In this document: one piece after another, positions 33,401-48,400 of the stretch
Position numbering within the stretch: the first letter of the stretch is position 1
Layout: each line of letters starts with the position of its first letter
NCBI RefSeq assembly: GCF_033958435.1
Contig: NC_134139.1
Coordinates: 204,831,501 to 204,895,500, forward strand
Source: Carettochelys insculpta
Lineage: Eukaryota; Chordata; Testudines; Carettochelyidae
Direction: 5' to 3'
Length of the DNA: 64,000 nt
Notes under the pieces: model-generated
Database searches by the model: none
The model's input: the letters and a program-made list of their open reading frames with translations, nothing else
What the model was told of the DNA's origin: nothing
Made by a program: the position numbers and the translations under genes

Positions 33401-36400
33401 GGTTGATCTCCTGGGCTAGCGTAGACATAGCCTCAGACTGGGACAGAGGTGAGTATCCAGAAACAGATGTGGTGAACGTTACTGACGGGGTAACACATGG
33501 CAGGTTTCACTTAGCATATACAGGCAAATTAGACCAATTTCACTCATCTACAAAATATGAGCTCCTGGCTCACAAAACTAACACATTCTAAAAAAATATC
33601 CAGTGTTGACTGATTGGGATTAGAGAGATCACTTACTAACTTAAATGAATACAAACAAAACTGAAAAAAAAATCTTCAATGTTTAGCAGCACCATAAGAA
33701 AGCCATTAAAAAAAATAAACTTTCAAGACATTGAAGTTAACACACAGACTATTAGCCACTTGGAACCTCTAGTTATTCCCACACAGAATGGATGAACATC
33801 CAGAAAATATGAGGAATCAAAACAACAGCTGGCTGTTGCTATTTCTAATGCGTCTTTATGACAGTGTACCAAAGAGCTGAAGCTGCTGAGGGTGGGTGAA
33901 ACCACCTTCTTGGTTCTCCATGTCTAGCCCCAGCAGGAGTTGGAAGACAAAGTGATGATTAATGTGAAAGCTATTTTGGTATTTTCAAAGTTTCTACAAA
34001 ATGGACCCAGATCACTTCAATATGTCAAACATTCACCCACACAGGAAAGACATCAAGAGAACTGGATGCACACTTTTCGTTTTTAACTACAGAATTTTCA
34101 TTTCATTTTTTCCGCAGACCCCACCAAGCTGGTTTCTAATTTTCCTGGGGGGCGGGGAGGGGGAGACCTCACCCCCACTCCACTTCTTCCCCAAAGGACC
34201 CACGCTTTCCTGATGCTCCTCTTCTACACCTTTTTCTGCACCCTCCAGAGCACAGCCCATGCCAGCTCCCCCCCATTCTCCTAACACCTCCCTACATGCT
34301 GCTGAACAGCTGTTCTGTAGCATGCAAGAGGAACTGGGAGAGAGAAGGACTTGATCAGTGGGGCTGAAAGCTCCAGACATGACTCATGGACCCCCGAAGT
34401 ACCCTCACAAACCTCTGAGATGCACTGCTATAGATACTTCTGGCTGAGAGAGTTTGTTTAAAGACTCATTTTAGAAAGCCGCTATTAATTTAATTTTAGT
34501 TCAAGGGATATTCGTCATTGCTTAGAATTACTCACCCAGCTCCCATAAAACATTTACAAATACACACCTCCCTCTCAAGCCAATGCTGGTAAGCTATCAA
34601 ATCCACCAAAACAAAAGGTCACATTGGTGTTAAAATGTGGCACTGCAGCGCAGCACAGAGTGTTAGTCGGAGCCCAGGATTGGAGGCAGGAATTACTGAA
34701 TTTTATTTGGTTTTGGGCAAGCCAAAAGCTCTTCACCTCAGGACCCTCATCACTTTGCAAGCAGTCAAAACTCACTGGAGAGTATTAAAAGATGTACCTG
34801 TCTCCCATAGACATTAACACAGATACGTTTGCGCAGCACCAGCTGCATTTCTGCTGGATGGCTGAGCTGGACAGTCACTCTCACTATAAGGAAAACTCTT
34901 TCATCTGTTGCTGTTCCTTTGCTGAGCTGAATGCAGTTATGGACTGTGGAATCCCAGGAGGCTTCTACTTTCACCTATGAAGGGAAAAAATAATCTCCTC
35001 AAAATGCATAAATATTAACTTCAAAATTTCCAGTTCTCATAGAACTGGTAAAATAACAAATGTCTATTTCAGCAGAGGCCATTTTACTATTGATATTGAT
35101 CTAGCAACAAAGATACTTGAATTTAAAAATGGAGGTCATTTACCTGTACGTGGAAGTTCTTGGAGCTGCATGGTCCCTATTTGTATTTCACAAGCAGGCG
35201 CATATGCATGTCGAATGCTTGAGTATGCAAATTGCAGATAGCCATGTCTGCTGGCCTGAACATGTGCAGCACCTCTCCTTGTGATGCAGACACGAGGCAG
35301 TAAAAGCTGACAACTATCCAGTTCCTCTTACTGTGAATCAGCAGGATCCACAGGAAAGATGATGGAGGGGTGGTAGTGGAATATAGATAGGGATCACACA
35401 GCTCAGCGAATGTTCAGTTGCCAGTAAGTGACTTCCAGTGCTTTGAATGCTGGCTCTAGCTGTGGGGAGGGCTAGCTCAGTGGTTTGAACGTTAGCCTGC
35501 TAAACCCAGTGTTGTGAGCTCAATCCTTGAGGGGCCATTTAGGGATCAGGGAGAGAGGAATGTTTTGATGTCCGCTTTGTGCCTGATCCACAAACCAGTT
35601 AGTCTACATTTTAATGGAGTGGGCCATTCTGTTAATGGCTTAAGAGTTTGCGTCTTATTGAAGACGACCTTTCAGTCTGCTTTTGAAAGAGAAACTGCTC
35701 AACTCTCTTTCATATTCAAATTTGAACGAGGATGCAAATTTTCTGGGACATTATAGGGGATCTTTGGCATACTTGGCTTACTCTAATTCTTGACTCTCCC
35801 GCCCCCCGCCCCTCTGCTCTCTGATCTGCTCACCTTGGTAATTTTTTTCTGATTTGTCAACTTTTATTACTATTTTTGGTTCTCTGTGCCTTAAATATTG
35901 GGTCTGTTCTGGTCTGGCTATGGTCTGAAGAAGTGGGTCTGTCCCACGAAAGCTCACCTAATAAAGTGCTACTTGGCTGCTTTTTTGTTTTGATAGTATA
36001 TAGACTAGCACGGCTCCTTCTCTGCTCCTCGCAACTGTGAAATTGCTATTTGCGATTTTGTGTATTCATGGATCTCTCCTGCCCCCAAGGCCCACCCCTT
36101 CCTGGCACAGCTCTGTTTTACCCCCACATTGCATTCAATCTCCCTGCCTCAGAGGGTGGGTGAGAGGATGTAGCCCCCAGGGGCCTGGTGTGGGCTGGCA
36201 GCGGTTGTCAGGCTTTCCCCTCCCCTGTACTCATTGTGGCAGCCGGAAGCTGGAAGGAAATGGAGCACTCTCTCCACTTTCCCCATCCCCCAGGATCAGA
36301 GGATTTTGCCATTTGGTGGTGGTGTCAAGAATGTATCCACTGTGAATAGCAAGAGTTTCCTGCAGTTCTCCCTGTGGCATCTGCTTGAGCCAGCACACAA

Positions 36401-39400
36401 AACATTGTGTGTATATGTGAATGGAACTCTAGGTAGCCACTTTACATGTGTCCAGCATCGGTACTTCCTGCAAGGATACTGAAAAAGAGCAACACAGCTC
36501 CTAGATTTATGACTATAAATTTTAAGAAGACAGGACCATTCAATCTCACTCATTATGAAGACATGCTAAACAGCAGAACTGATTACAATGAGAATCATTG
36601 GAAGACAATTTCAATACACTTCACTTAAAAATGCCCACTTTTTGCTTTTCCTGAACAGTGTTAACAATATTCATGAAATGCAGATCAGGCTTGAGGGGAA
36701 AAAGGGAATTTTCCTGTTCATAAAATAAAAATACTATGGAAAGTTGATACTATATACCTTCATATAATTAGAAATATTACATGGTAGCAACTCTTGAGTT
36801 TCTTGTTTAGAATGCATATAGGAAAATTTTAAAATTCCCATACAAAACCAGCTGTGTTAAATTGGAGTTAAAGTTCAGACTAAAAAGGTTAAAAACAGGA
36901 TAGGAATGTTGTGGTTATCCCCAAACCAAGTATTTCAAAACCTGGAAATCTGGAGATCAGATTACACTGAAAAGAAATCCAAACATATTCAGATATGGAA
37001 ATACACAGTTAAGGCATCCATACAACTGCAACTGTATTTTAATGTAGTTGGGATGGGGTGGTTAATAAAGTTCCAATCCTAGAGAGCAATTCTAAAACCA
37101 TACAGCCCTAGAAAGCACAAGTGCTATATGCTTGATGTGTCAGCCTACATAAACTCCTGTCATGTCTAGTCAAGAGTTTGCTTAGACATGGCAGGTATGA
37201 ATTTAAAACAGACCAATTCCATGTGTGAATGTTTGTATGCATTTTAGAATAACAAAATGCCTTATTCTGACATCTTAATCTGCTTTGAAAGTGGAACAGC
37301 TATTCCGGAATAAGTCCCTCTGTAGACAAGCTCTCTTCAGAAGAGGTTCATGAGATGACAAGATTCTTGATAAACCTTCTAGGCTGTGCTTTTGCTCACC
37401 TCATTCTCATGGTACTTCACAATCTGCAATTCAAAGAATTCATCTTCTTCTTCCCCAGTGAGAGTAGCATCCCAACCACCAGGTTCTGGGTCATCAAGGT
37501 TATCTTGAGAGCTAAAGTCATCCGCTAGGAGAACAGAAGGCACAAAACTGTTAAAAGAAACAAGGAGTGTATTCCATTCCCAACAGCCCAAGAGTAGCAG
37601 CATTAATTCTTGTGCAGTGGACAATTACTTTCTGCCTACGTAAAACTCCACCTTAGTTTCATTATAAAAAGATATGCATTACACCTTGCCTGAAAACTGT
37701 TGCTGAAGTGTGCCATAGGAAGTCCTTCCTAGCCTGGAACCTGTAGCAGTGTCTCAAATCATTATTGACACAGTTACAGAAAAGCAGTCACAGTACTCAC
37801 ACCAACAGATAACATGGTCACAAACTGTCTCACACCCTTCCTTAGAACTGTAGTATTGGCTGTACAGGGCAAGGAATCTAACAGTTTCAGCTGGAACAAA
37901 TTAAAACAATATGTCCCCATGCTGCTTGTGCTAACAGCTAACATACGCTGGAAAACCGTGGGGCTGTTATTGGATGAGAGAAGTAACCTCGTGACAGATG
38001 ATGTAGGAAAAGCTGAAGTATTCAATGCTTTTTTTTGCCTCAGTCTACATGGACAAAGTCAACTCCCACATGACAGTCCTAGACAATGCAGTATGGGAAG
38101 GTGGAGGGCAGCCATCTGTGAGGAAGGAACAAGTTCTGAACTATTTAGAAAAACTAGATGTACACAGATCCATGGGTCTGGATTTAATGAACCCAAGGAT
38201 ACTGAGGCAATTGGCAGATGTCATTGCTGAACCTTTGGACATTATCTTTCAAAACTCTTGAAGAGTGGGAGAGATCCCGAATGACTGGAAAAAGGCAAAC
38301 GTAGTGCCCATCTTTAAAAAAATAAAGAAGGACAATCCAGGGAACTATAGACCCGTCAGCCTTACCTCAATCCCTGAGAAAATAATGGAGGGGATCCTCA
38401 AGGAATCCATTTTGGAGCACTTGGAAGACGGGAAAGTGATCAAAAGTAGCCAACATGGATTCACCGGGGCAAGTCCTGCCTGACCAATCCAATTAGCTTC
38501 TATGATGAGGTAACAAGCTCTGTGGGCATGGGGAAGTCAGTGGATGTGATATTCCCTGACTTCAACAAAGCTTTTGATATGGTCTCCCACAACATTCTTG
38601 CCCATAAGTTAAGGAAATATGGACTGGATCCTTGGACTATAAGATGGATAGAAAGCTGGCTTGATGGTCAGGCCCAACGGGTAGTGGTCAATGGCTCAAT
38701 ATCTGGATGGTGGTCAGTTTCAAGCGGAGGAGTGCCGCAAGGCTCAGTTCTGGGGCCAGTGTTGTTCAACATCTTTATTAACGACCCAGACGAGGGACTG
38801 GATTGCACCCTCAGCAAGTCTGCAGATGACACAAAACTATGGGGAGAGGTAGATACATTGGAGGGCAGAGAGAGAGTCCAGAGTGCCCTGGATAAACTGG
38901 AGGATGGGGCCAAAAGAGATCTGATGCGGTTCAAGAAGGAGAAGTGTAGAGTCCTGCACCTGGGGCGGAAGAATCTCACGCACTGTTACACGCTGGGGAC
39001 CAACTGGCTCAGCAGCAGTACAATGGAAAGGGACCTAGGGGTTATGGTGGATGAAAGGCTGGATATGAGTAAACAGCGTGCCCTTGTAGGCAAGGTGGCT
39101 AACAACATACTAGGGTGCATTAGGAGGGGCATTTTGAGAAGATCTAGAGAAGTAGTTGTTCCCCTCTGTTCAGCACTGGTGAGGCCACATCTGGAATATT
39201 GTGTCCAGTTTTGGGCCCCCCAGTGTAAAAAAGGATGCGGATGTGCTGGATCAGGTTCAGCAGTGGGCAGCAAAAATGATTAAGGGGCTGGAGCACAAGA
39301 CCTATGAGGATTGGCTGAGGGATATGGACTTGTTTAGTTTACAGAAGAGAAGACTTGGGGGTGATTTAATAGCAGCCTTCAACTTCCTGAACGGGAGCTC

Positions 39401-42400
39401 TAAAAAGGAGGGTGAAACTGTTCTCAGTGGTGTCAGATGACAGAAAAAGGAGTAATGGTCTGAAGTTGAAGAGGGAGAGGTATGGATTAGATATTAGGAA
39501 AAACTATTTCCCCAGGAGGGTGGTGAAGCATTGGAATGCGTTGCATAGAGAGGTTGTGGATTCTCCATCCCCTGAGGTTTTTAAGTCCTGGCTGGACAAG
39601 GTCCTGGCTGGGATGACTTAGTGGTGGTTGATCCTGCTTGAAGCAGGGGGCTGGACTAGGTGACTTCCTGAGGTCCCTTCCAGCCCTATGATTCTAATAC
39701 AATTCTGGTCAAGCTACATGTGGTCATGGTCAATGAACTGTGGTTGTGTGAGCAGGGCCTCAGCTCAGGCTGGCATTTTCACCAGTACAATATCAAACCA
39801 CTCATATATAATATAAATGAATAAATGTAAGAGTACCTAAAATGTTTTTACAAGGAGGAGGGAGAAAAATTGTTCTTGGCCTCTGAGAATAGGACAAGAA
39901 GCAACAGGCTTAAATTGCAGCAAGGGAGGTTTAGGTTGGACATTAGGGAAAACTTCTTAACTATCAAGGTGGTTAATTACTTGAATAAATTGTCTAGGGA
40001 GGTTGTTGAATCTCCAGCACTGGAGATATTTAAGAGATGGTAAGACAGACATCTATCAAGGATGATTTAGATCAGGGATGGGAAAGTTTTGATGGGGTGT
40101 GGGCCGGACACTTTAAGATTCTGGTAAGTGGTGAAGGGCTACACTTTTCTGTGGAGGGGAGAAGGGTCTGGGACGGAGGCTGGGCACAGAAGGGAGCTCG
40201 GGGTAGGGAACTGGGGTGCAGCAGAGAGTGTGGCATTTATGAGGGAGTTTGGGTGAAAGAGGGAGTTGTGACCTGGGGCAGGGTACTGGGGCCCAGGTCA
40301 CGGAGTGGGTATGGGCGCAGGGGAGGTATAAGAGGGGGCACAGGAGCTGAGTTGGGTGAAATAAATGTAGTTCTAACAGGTTTTCCATGCTGATATGCCT
40401 GACACTAAACAAAACAATTCTTCAACTTATTTAAAACAAAAAGCAGTCAAGTAGCACGATAAAGACTAGCAAAATATTTATTAGTTTGCTTCTTACTTCC
40501 TGTAATGTTATTGGCTTGACAAAGTTTGCTGTAAAAGCTCTGTCCTTAAGAACCACTTACCGTTCAAATCAAGGAAAACAACTGGAATATGTGTTTCCAT
40601 ACCAGGCACTGGAGCCCTAAAACATGACATTGACAATGGTTGCATTTAAACTGAAGCAGATTTATCCAGCACACGTACCTTATGATATAAGCCAACAGTC
40701 AAACACATTCTGCGTAACTGCAATTGTGGGTCAAGCCAATGATAACCTTGGCAAATGGCTTTATTTTAATTTACTCCTGCAGATACAGAGGGACTCGGGC
40801 TAAATTGGTACTACTTTTATACCAGCTCTCTCTCACTTATTATTTGACCTCTGCATTCAGAATTTTTTTTTCTTGCCTCTAAATGCTAATAGAAAATTTT
40901 AAGTTTCTTTACTTACACTGTCATGTGCACATATAAGTGCAAAACCTCTGCCTTAATAATGTAACTGAAGGTTGGACTTTTAGCCACGAAATGTCAGGGA
41001 ATGCAAATATTGCGATATCAAAAGCCAAGTAAACTCTCCCACATTGCATAACTATTATGTTGGTTGTCAAAAACCCAAAAAGAAAAGTAGGAACAGGAAG
41101 CAGTACATCTGTGCAACATGTCCAAATTCACATTGCTGTTAAAATTTTAATTTTTCATTTTCCTAATATATTGTGATTTAAAGTAGCCACCTTAATGCTT
41201 TATTCTGTTTCAGCCTTTTAGTTTTCATAACACCTTTTGGAAGGATTTGTAAGAAAAAATTAGACAAAAGTTAGTAAGTTGCTTAAATCAGCCTTTGCAC
41301 ATTTCCCCAGATGCACATGCATTCATGATACATTTCTTCTGAAATAGGTATCTTATAGCTACACTGTTTTCTGCTGTGCATGCTCAGAATGCAGTTTTCA
41401 AATACTGGCAGCTTTTTAACTTGAAAGAGAGCACACAAGAAGTCCTCAGTAAAAGGAACAAGGACTTCTTTATCCTTCCAAAGTGTTGGTTTTAGCAAAG
41501 TTCAATGGGAAAGACCTAAACAAATGTGGTCCAGTCAGTTGGTGTGGTTAGAGATTTTATCGTGCACCTCATGCAGGACATCTCATGCCCCCTTGACTAC
41601 TGTGATTTGTCTCCTGATCAGCTTTTCCTCCCAAAGCTTACCAGGGGGAGAGACCAAGCACAGGAAACTGCTGTCCAAGTCAGAAGTCAGTGAATATGGG
41701 TGTGTGCACGCCTGTGTGAATAGAAACTGTTTGCATGCTCTACTGCAGTTGTTACCCACAGCTGCTATCGGACGCAACCTTGGTCCAGGGTAATTTGCTG
41801 TTTTAGCAAATGATGTGCAACTCTTGCTGTCTAATGACAGAAGCACACAATGCACCTGAAGATGGAGTTTTATTGTGATGAAGAAGCCTTTTAAATGAAG
41901 GAGTTAGGTAATTAACGTACACTAATTTACTCTAACCCTAAGTGCAACGGTAATAAATATTGATTTAATTTTTTCCAAAGATCAGCTACATTTTGATCAA
42001 TAAAAGAATCACTTACTAAGGAGTACTTCTGGGTTTCTTTCACACTAACACCCCTAATTTAACCACTCTTCTCATAGAACCTATGGAACCCACATTTGGT
42101 GGTGCAGAAAATGGCAGGAATCCAAGGCAGGCAGAGGCAACCTATCAGTTTTACATTCACTGTGAGATACAGTAATATTCCTACCACTCTGCTGGAGCTC
42201 CAGGGATCCCACTGCCAGCAGAAGGCACCATTACAGCGTTCCTTTCTTCAGTCAGAGTGAGCCTCATCTCTAATAGTTGTGCCTCCCGGTCAGCATCATC
42301 TTCTGTTTTATCTGGAAAAGTAGGACAGTCACTCAGATAGCCTGAAAGCATTTTTTTCCATCGTCTCCTCTAATCACTTGCTTGCAGTTTCAATAAAAAC

Positions 42401-45400
42401 ACCTGTTCTGTAAGAATACACAGATTCTGTCTATTAAACTCTGACTTTCTTCCCTTTTCTATTAAATTTCATACCCATTAGCACCCTGTACCCCTCCCCC
42501 ACCAAAAACCCTACCTACACTCTCACTACACCTGCTGCCAATAAAGTCACACCTACCAGGTTTGCTGACAAGTTTTTGCAGCTGCTGATCTAGATATTCC
42601 TGCCGTTTTGTCAGTGCGTTCAGCCATTTCCGACGCAGTCTCTCCAAATCCCTGTCCTATGTAAATGAAGCACATTCTGTAAGTACCAATCCATGAAAAA
42701 CATTGCTTCCCATTTGTAACATATGTAGCTTTCAACCCATCTGTTCCTACTTTTTATTTTTGGCCATCCTTCCCTAGAATTAGTGCCCTGGGGACTCTAG
42801 AAATGAGCCATGGAAGAGCTCCCCATTAAATCATCTAGTCTATCCATTATTTCCCTTAATTACATTATTGTTCCACACATGCAGTCATATTCACTGATTG
42901 GACAATGTCCTACCTTTACAAGTCCTGACTTGATCTGGCCAGTCTCTCTCTCCATTTATCACCTTATATTACTTAGTACTCCTTTTAGCCAATGTAAAAC
43001 TGGAAATAAGAAACTTACAAACCAGACTGTCCCACAAGCTAACATCATAGGTAACAAGGATATTGTGGCAGGAGCTGGACCAGCAATCAGATTTAGGGGC
43101 CCCCTTTGTGCTAGGTGATTTACAGACACATAGTAAGAACCAGCCCTCACTGTTCAGTTTCCTGTTCTATGGATCCAATTTTGCTTTATGGGAAGGCTGC
43201 TGAATAGGTGGCAATGCTGGATTAAGGCAATGCTATTTCTGGTAAGATATTGTTCCTGATATTAAATGATAATTCCCCTTCCCCCTCCAAGGGCTTGTCT
43301 ATGCTTCCATGAAGAGCTAGTCAGGGTCGATCTTCTGGAGTTCAGTTTTGCACCTCTAATAAAGATGTACAAGATTGATCTATCTGGGGTTGGCAGTCAA
43401 CCTCTGTATGGCTTTGGGTGACCCTCCTTAGTGAAGACAATCACAGAAGTCAGTTTCCAATACATTGATTCTAGCTGCACAATTGCTGTAGCTAGAATTG
43501 CGTATCTGAAATAGACTTTCAGGTCCAGCATAGAACTGGCCACAGACTTCCCCATACATTTCTGCTCTGTTTTTAGGCGTTTAATCAATCAAGAACAAAA
43601 AGATAGAAGCAGACCATAATCTGCATAATTCTGGATAGGTATCATCTTGCAGAAATGCACCTACAATTGTCTCAAGCCCCCGAAAGAAATTTAAAAACAG
43701 AATATCTTGTTGCTATCCTTATATGCTGATGTTATTGGTAACAGAAATAAGGAGTGCAAGGCTTTTTTTACTTCCTTAGGTATATTTTTCATGACTATGT
43801 TATTGCAACCATTATGCCACACCCACGACTGAGAAGTTAAAAACATGATCCTGGTTTTACAAAGGGGGAAGCCAAAACAGAGGTGAGATGCCTAATCCGC
43901 AGTCACTGTGAGTGGTGGTCCTAGGAATAGAATCCCTGTCCTGACTTGCTGCTAGTCAATCACTAGCCAATATTTTATTTCCAGGTACAATACAAACCAT
44001 GTTCATAGCACAAAACAGTGCAAGTTATTTTGCTTCTATGCATTTTAAACATTATACCTACGACTGCTCTGATCACAGTCAATCCTAATCCACAAACTGT
44101 GGCCACAGAGGGGAAGCATATCAGAGAGTAGACAAGATAGAAGTAAATTATGCCTTGTTTTGGAAGAACACATAAGTGGGTCAAATTCTTTCAGACAGAA
44201 AAATGACTCTAAATTCTGAGTCAGATATTACATTGTGCAAAAATTTATGTAATCATCAAGAGTTTACCATCTTCAGGAGATGGACCATTCAGATAGTCAT
44301 GCCTCATACTGTGGGATATACAACGTTGATGGCTATCTCATATTGAATATTAGTACCAGGCAATCTGATTTACACATATTTATATCTGAAATAAGATGTC
44401 ATTGTATTTACCTGATAACTGTCCATATCATCCACTTCCTCCTATGAAAAAATATACAAACCCAAGTCATTTCTAATATATTTCCTAATATATAAATAAA
44501 AAGCAGTCAAGTAGCACTTTAAAGACTGGCAAAATAGTTTATTAGGTGAGCTTGTCTTTAAAGTGCTACTTGACTGCTTTTTGTTTTGATAGTATATAGA
44601 CTAGCACGGCTTCCTCTCTGTTACTAATATATAAATGTGTAAGTGCAAAAACAGTATTCATGATTAAAAACATTAGAAGTCAGATGTGACTCAGATTACA
44701 ATGTCCAGCAGTGTAGCACCCTAGGGACAGATGTTGATACTACAGTATTAATAGTGAACACCAGTGCCACCTGCATCCACTACTTACTTTTCCTTTATAA
44801 ACTTCGTCTGGAAGAGTAATGTAATTGAGGACTTGTATAACTTAGTATAAACAACTGGAATGTATTTTTATAGCTTACAAAACAATTAAAGAATACCACT
44901 AATAAATTATTCTAATCACTACATGTAATTGCCAAGAAGTGATTACCAAAATATTAAAGTAATTTAAATAAAAATGAATAATTATAGTGGAAAGGATAAT
45001 TTGCAATCCACCTCATAGACACATGATAGCACTAATGAAAGAACCTATAAGAGGTAGGAATTGTCATAGCAAGCATGGGAAATTAAAGTTTGACAAAAGA
45101 TTAGTTTTAAGGCTAGTTTTACCATTAACGGGGGAAAATGTTAACACATGAAACCAACTTTTAAATTAAACCAAAAGTCATGCGAGTGGGTAACTGCACA
45201 AAAGCTCTGACCCCTTGCTTTTCAGGGCTTTCTGAGGCTACAGCCACACAGCTAAGTTATTTTGAGATAACAGCTACTATTTCAAAATAACTTTGCTGTC
45301 TACACTATGCACAAAATAGTTATTTTGAAATAAGCACTATTCCTCCTGCAGTGAGGTTTACAAAATTTGAAATAATGCACACAATATTTTGAATTTATTT

Positions 45401-48400
45401 TGAAGTAGCATGCGAGTAGTGTAGATGACAGCAAAGTTATTTCAAAATCACAGCCGTTTCTCAAAATAACTTGGCTTTGTAGCTAATCGTTATTTTGAAA
45501 TAAGCGCGATTGCCTGCCTTAACAGCACCTGTTTCAAAATAGTTATTTCAAAATAAGGGTTCAGTATGCAGACAATGTATTTCAAAATAGCTAATAGCAA
45601 AACAGCTATTACAGAACATCTTACTTCAAAATTGGGCTACAGTGTAGATGTAGCCTGATAGAACACAGAACCTTTCATGAAAATGACCTACATCAAGCAG
45701 GCAATCAGGAACGAGACATGAATCTCTATTCACTGAATGAAGAAAAAGAAAAAAAACAAAAGCAATCTAAAAGCAAAGGATTTCCAAAAGTTTTTGCAAA
45801 TTCATTCCTATACTTATAGACTCATTGAGTAAATATTTATCTAGCTATTTAAGGGATAACTAACTCCTGGTGTTCCCGTTTAGGTAACAAATCAAATTTT
45901 AGGTAAGTGAAAGTTAAAATTTAAAAAGGCATACCTTTCTTTGTTTCAGAGTCATTAGAAAATGTGATACACAGGAAAGAAAGAAATTAGAGTTGCAGAT
46001 AAGATGACCAAGATTACCAAAAACCAAGTTTCTAGCAGACTTCTTGGATTGTCCACTCTGGCTTTTCTGCTTTTTGGGTGTGTATTACTACTCTCCTTGA
46101 AAACAGTTGTTTTTATTCATTTAGTAATTTTTTATATAAAAAGGAAGAAGGGGTAAAGCAAAAGTGTGTGTTAGTATTGCAAGTCTCATTCTTATTATGT
46201 TGGAAGTCACTGTTAAAGAGGCAATTTTTTTTCAGTAGCATCTCTTAGAGAAAGGTCAGAATCTGGATTCACCCATGCATTCCTCTCAATATGTTCACTG
46301 AAAGAGTTTAATGAAAAATATAGTTTAGAAGTCACTGTTTCACACACAGTAAGATAATTTACAGCCTGTGGAATTGCTCCAGAAATGAATTTATCCTTAA
46401 AGAATTTTCCACAGCTTTCCAGGTGCACGTGCAAGCCTCTGAATTATAATTTTTTCTTCCTGCTAAAGATCTCTTAATGAGACAGGATTTTACCTGATGA
46501 GCCTCGTGCACTTTCTGTGACTTGTTATGCCTTATTTGAACACAGCCAACTCCAACAGATAATATGGATTCTTCCATTAGAGGCAAGGTCCCAGATTCCT
46601 GTACAGTCTTCACTTCAACCTGGATTCGCCGGGACTGCCCCTACACAAGTAAACAATTTGAAAAACTGAATGTCATGAATTGTGAAAACTTGGTGACGGA
46701 GAGACCTCTGCTGGTGGTGGCTTTATATATAGTAAATTTGAATCTCATGATTGCTTACTACATAGAAGGTGGGATGGCACACACTCACATGACACTGATT
46801 AAGTAAAACTACCACTTCCACAGGGAGGTCTAAATCCACAAAAATGGGCAGGCCGTTCAGTGACCCCACAATCTGATTGAAAACTTTTGATGAAAACTTT
46901 TCAAAGGGCACAGTTTAAAAACAAATCCTTAAAACACTGAAAATAGGAACTCCCCTCCACCATCTGCTTTGAGATTGCACACTTGAGGGGAGAGAATGCA
47001 ATTTGGTAAATGTTACTAAAGCTGACTGGACTTTTTTGTGGGATTGGCTTCTCTGATTATAAACCCTCACCACTAATGAGGTCAGCACAGTTCTAGAAAC
47101 AGTATTTACTAGCTAGCTGCTGCTGTATGGTCAGCAGAATAGGAAGTTGTAATAATTTTGGAGTTCAGGAGGTGCAGTGTGTATTCAGTACGTGCTAATT
47201 TTACACTGTTCTCTGCCCAGAGGACTCTATTTTAAAATATTAAATGTGCAGGAACCAAATAATGGGAGAGCAGCTGGTGAAGAGGATTAGCAGTAAGATC
47301 ATGGGAACTTTGGCATGCGGTTTTTGATCAAGCTGTGATAGTAAATAAGAGACAGTTATGCACCTTTGCACAACTGTTGTTCTTTGGGAAGCGTGTGCCT
47401 ACAAGATTGGTCTGGGTGCCCCCATGAGTGGCCCCTCATGGGATCCAACATAGCGCCCCTCACGTCCTCAGTTTCTTCTTTCTGGCTATTCTGACAGAGG
47501 GGTAGGAGGAAGACTAAACACAAACAAAACATCTCGAAGAACAACAGTTATGAGAAGGTACATAACAGTCTTTTCTTCTTCTAGTGCTTGTTCATGTGTA
47601 TTCCAGTTAGGTGATTCACAAGCAAAAGGTTAGGTAGTAGTGTCGCAGCCAACAGCCAAATGCAATACCACTCTGCCGTAGGCCGCATCATCTCTGGCCT
47701 GCTGGGTACTGGCATAATGCACAGTAAGTATCTGTCCTGAGGAACACATAGCAGACCTACAGATTTCATGACAGGGACCTGATCTAAAAAGGCCAGTGAG
47801 GACACTTGTGCTCTAGTAAAGTGTGCTATGATGGGTGGAGTGGGAACACAAGCCAGGTTGTAGCACACACTAATACAGGATTTTACCCAGGAGGAGCAAA
47901 CTGGGATGACAGTGGTTGACCCTTCAACTCTTTCCACTACTGTCACAAACAACTGGCTAGATTTCTGAAATGTTCTAATTCTCTCTATGTAGAAGGCTAG
48001 CGTCTTACATTATCTAGAGTATGCAAGCTTTGTTACCTGGAGGTGAAATGGGGCTTAGGACAAAACATTGGAAGGAAAATATTCTGGTTAAGATGAAATT
48101 GGGACACTACCTTTAGAAGAAAAGCTGGGCGTGGTGTAAGTTGTAACTTGTCTTTACAGAGAGCAGTATATATAGAGGTTCTGATGTGAGGGCTTGCAAC
48201 ACACTCTTCTAGATGAAGTAGCTACCGAGAAGGCTACTTTATAGGAGAGATAACAATGAGAAACTTGCTAGCGGTTCAAAGCGGGGGACCCATTCATTTA
48301 CGGAAGATTAAATTAAGGTCCCAAGGCTGGACTGGTTGATGCATATATGGATAGTCTATATCCTATCTTTGAGACATTGATAAACTAGCAGTGGTTCCCA

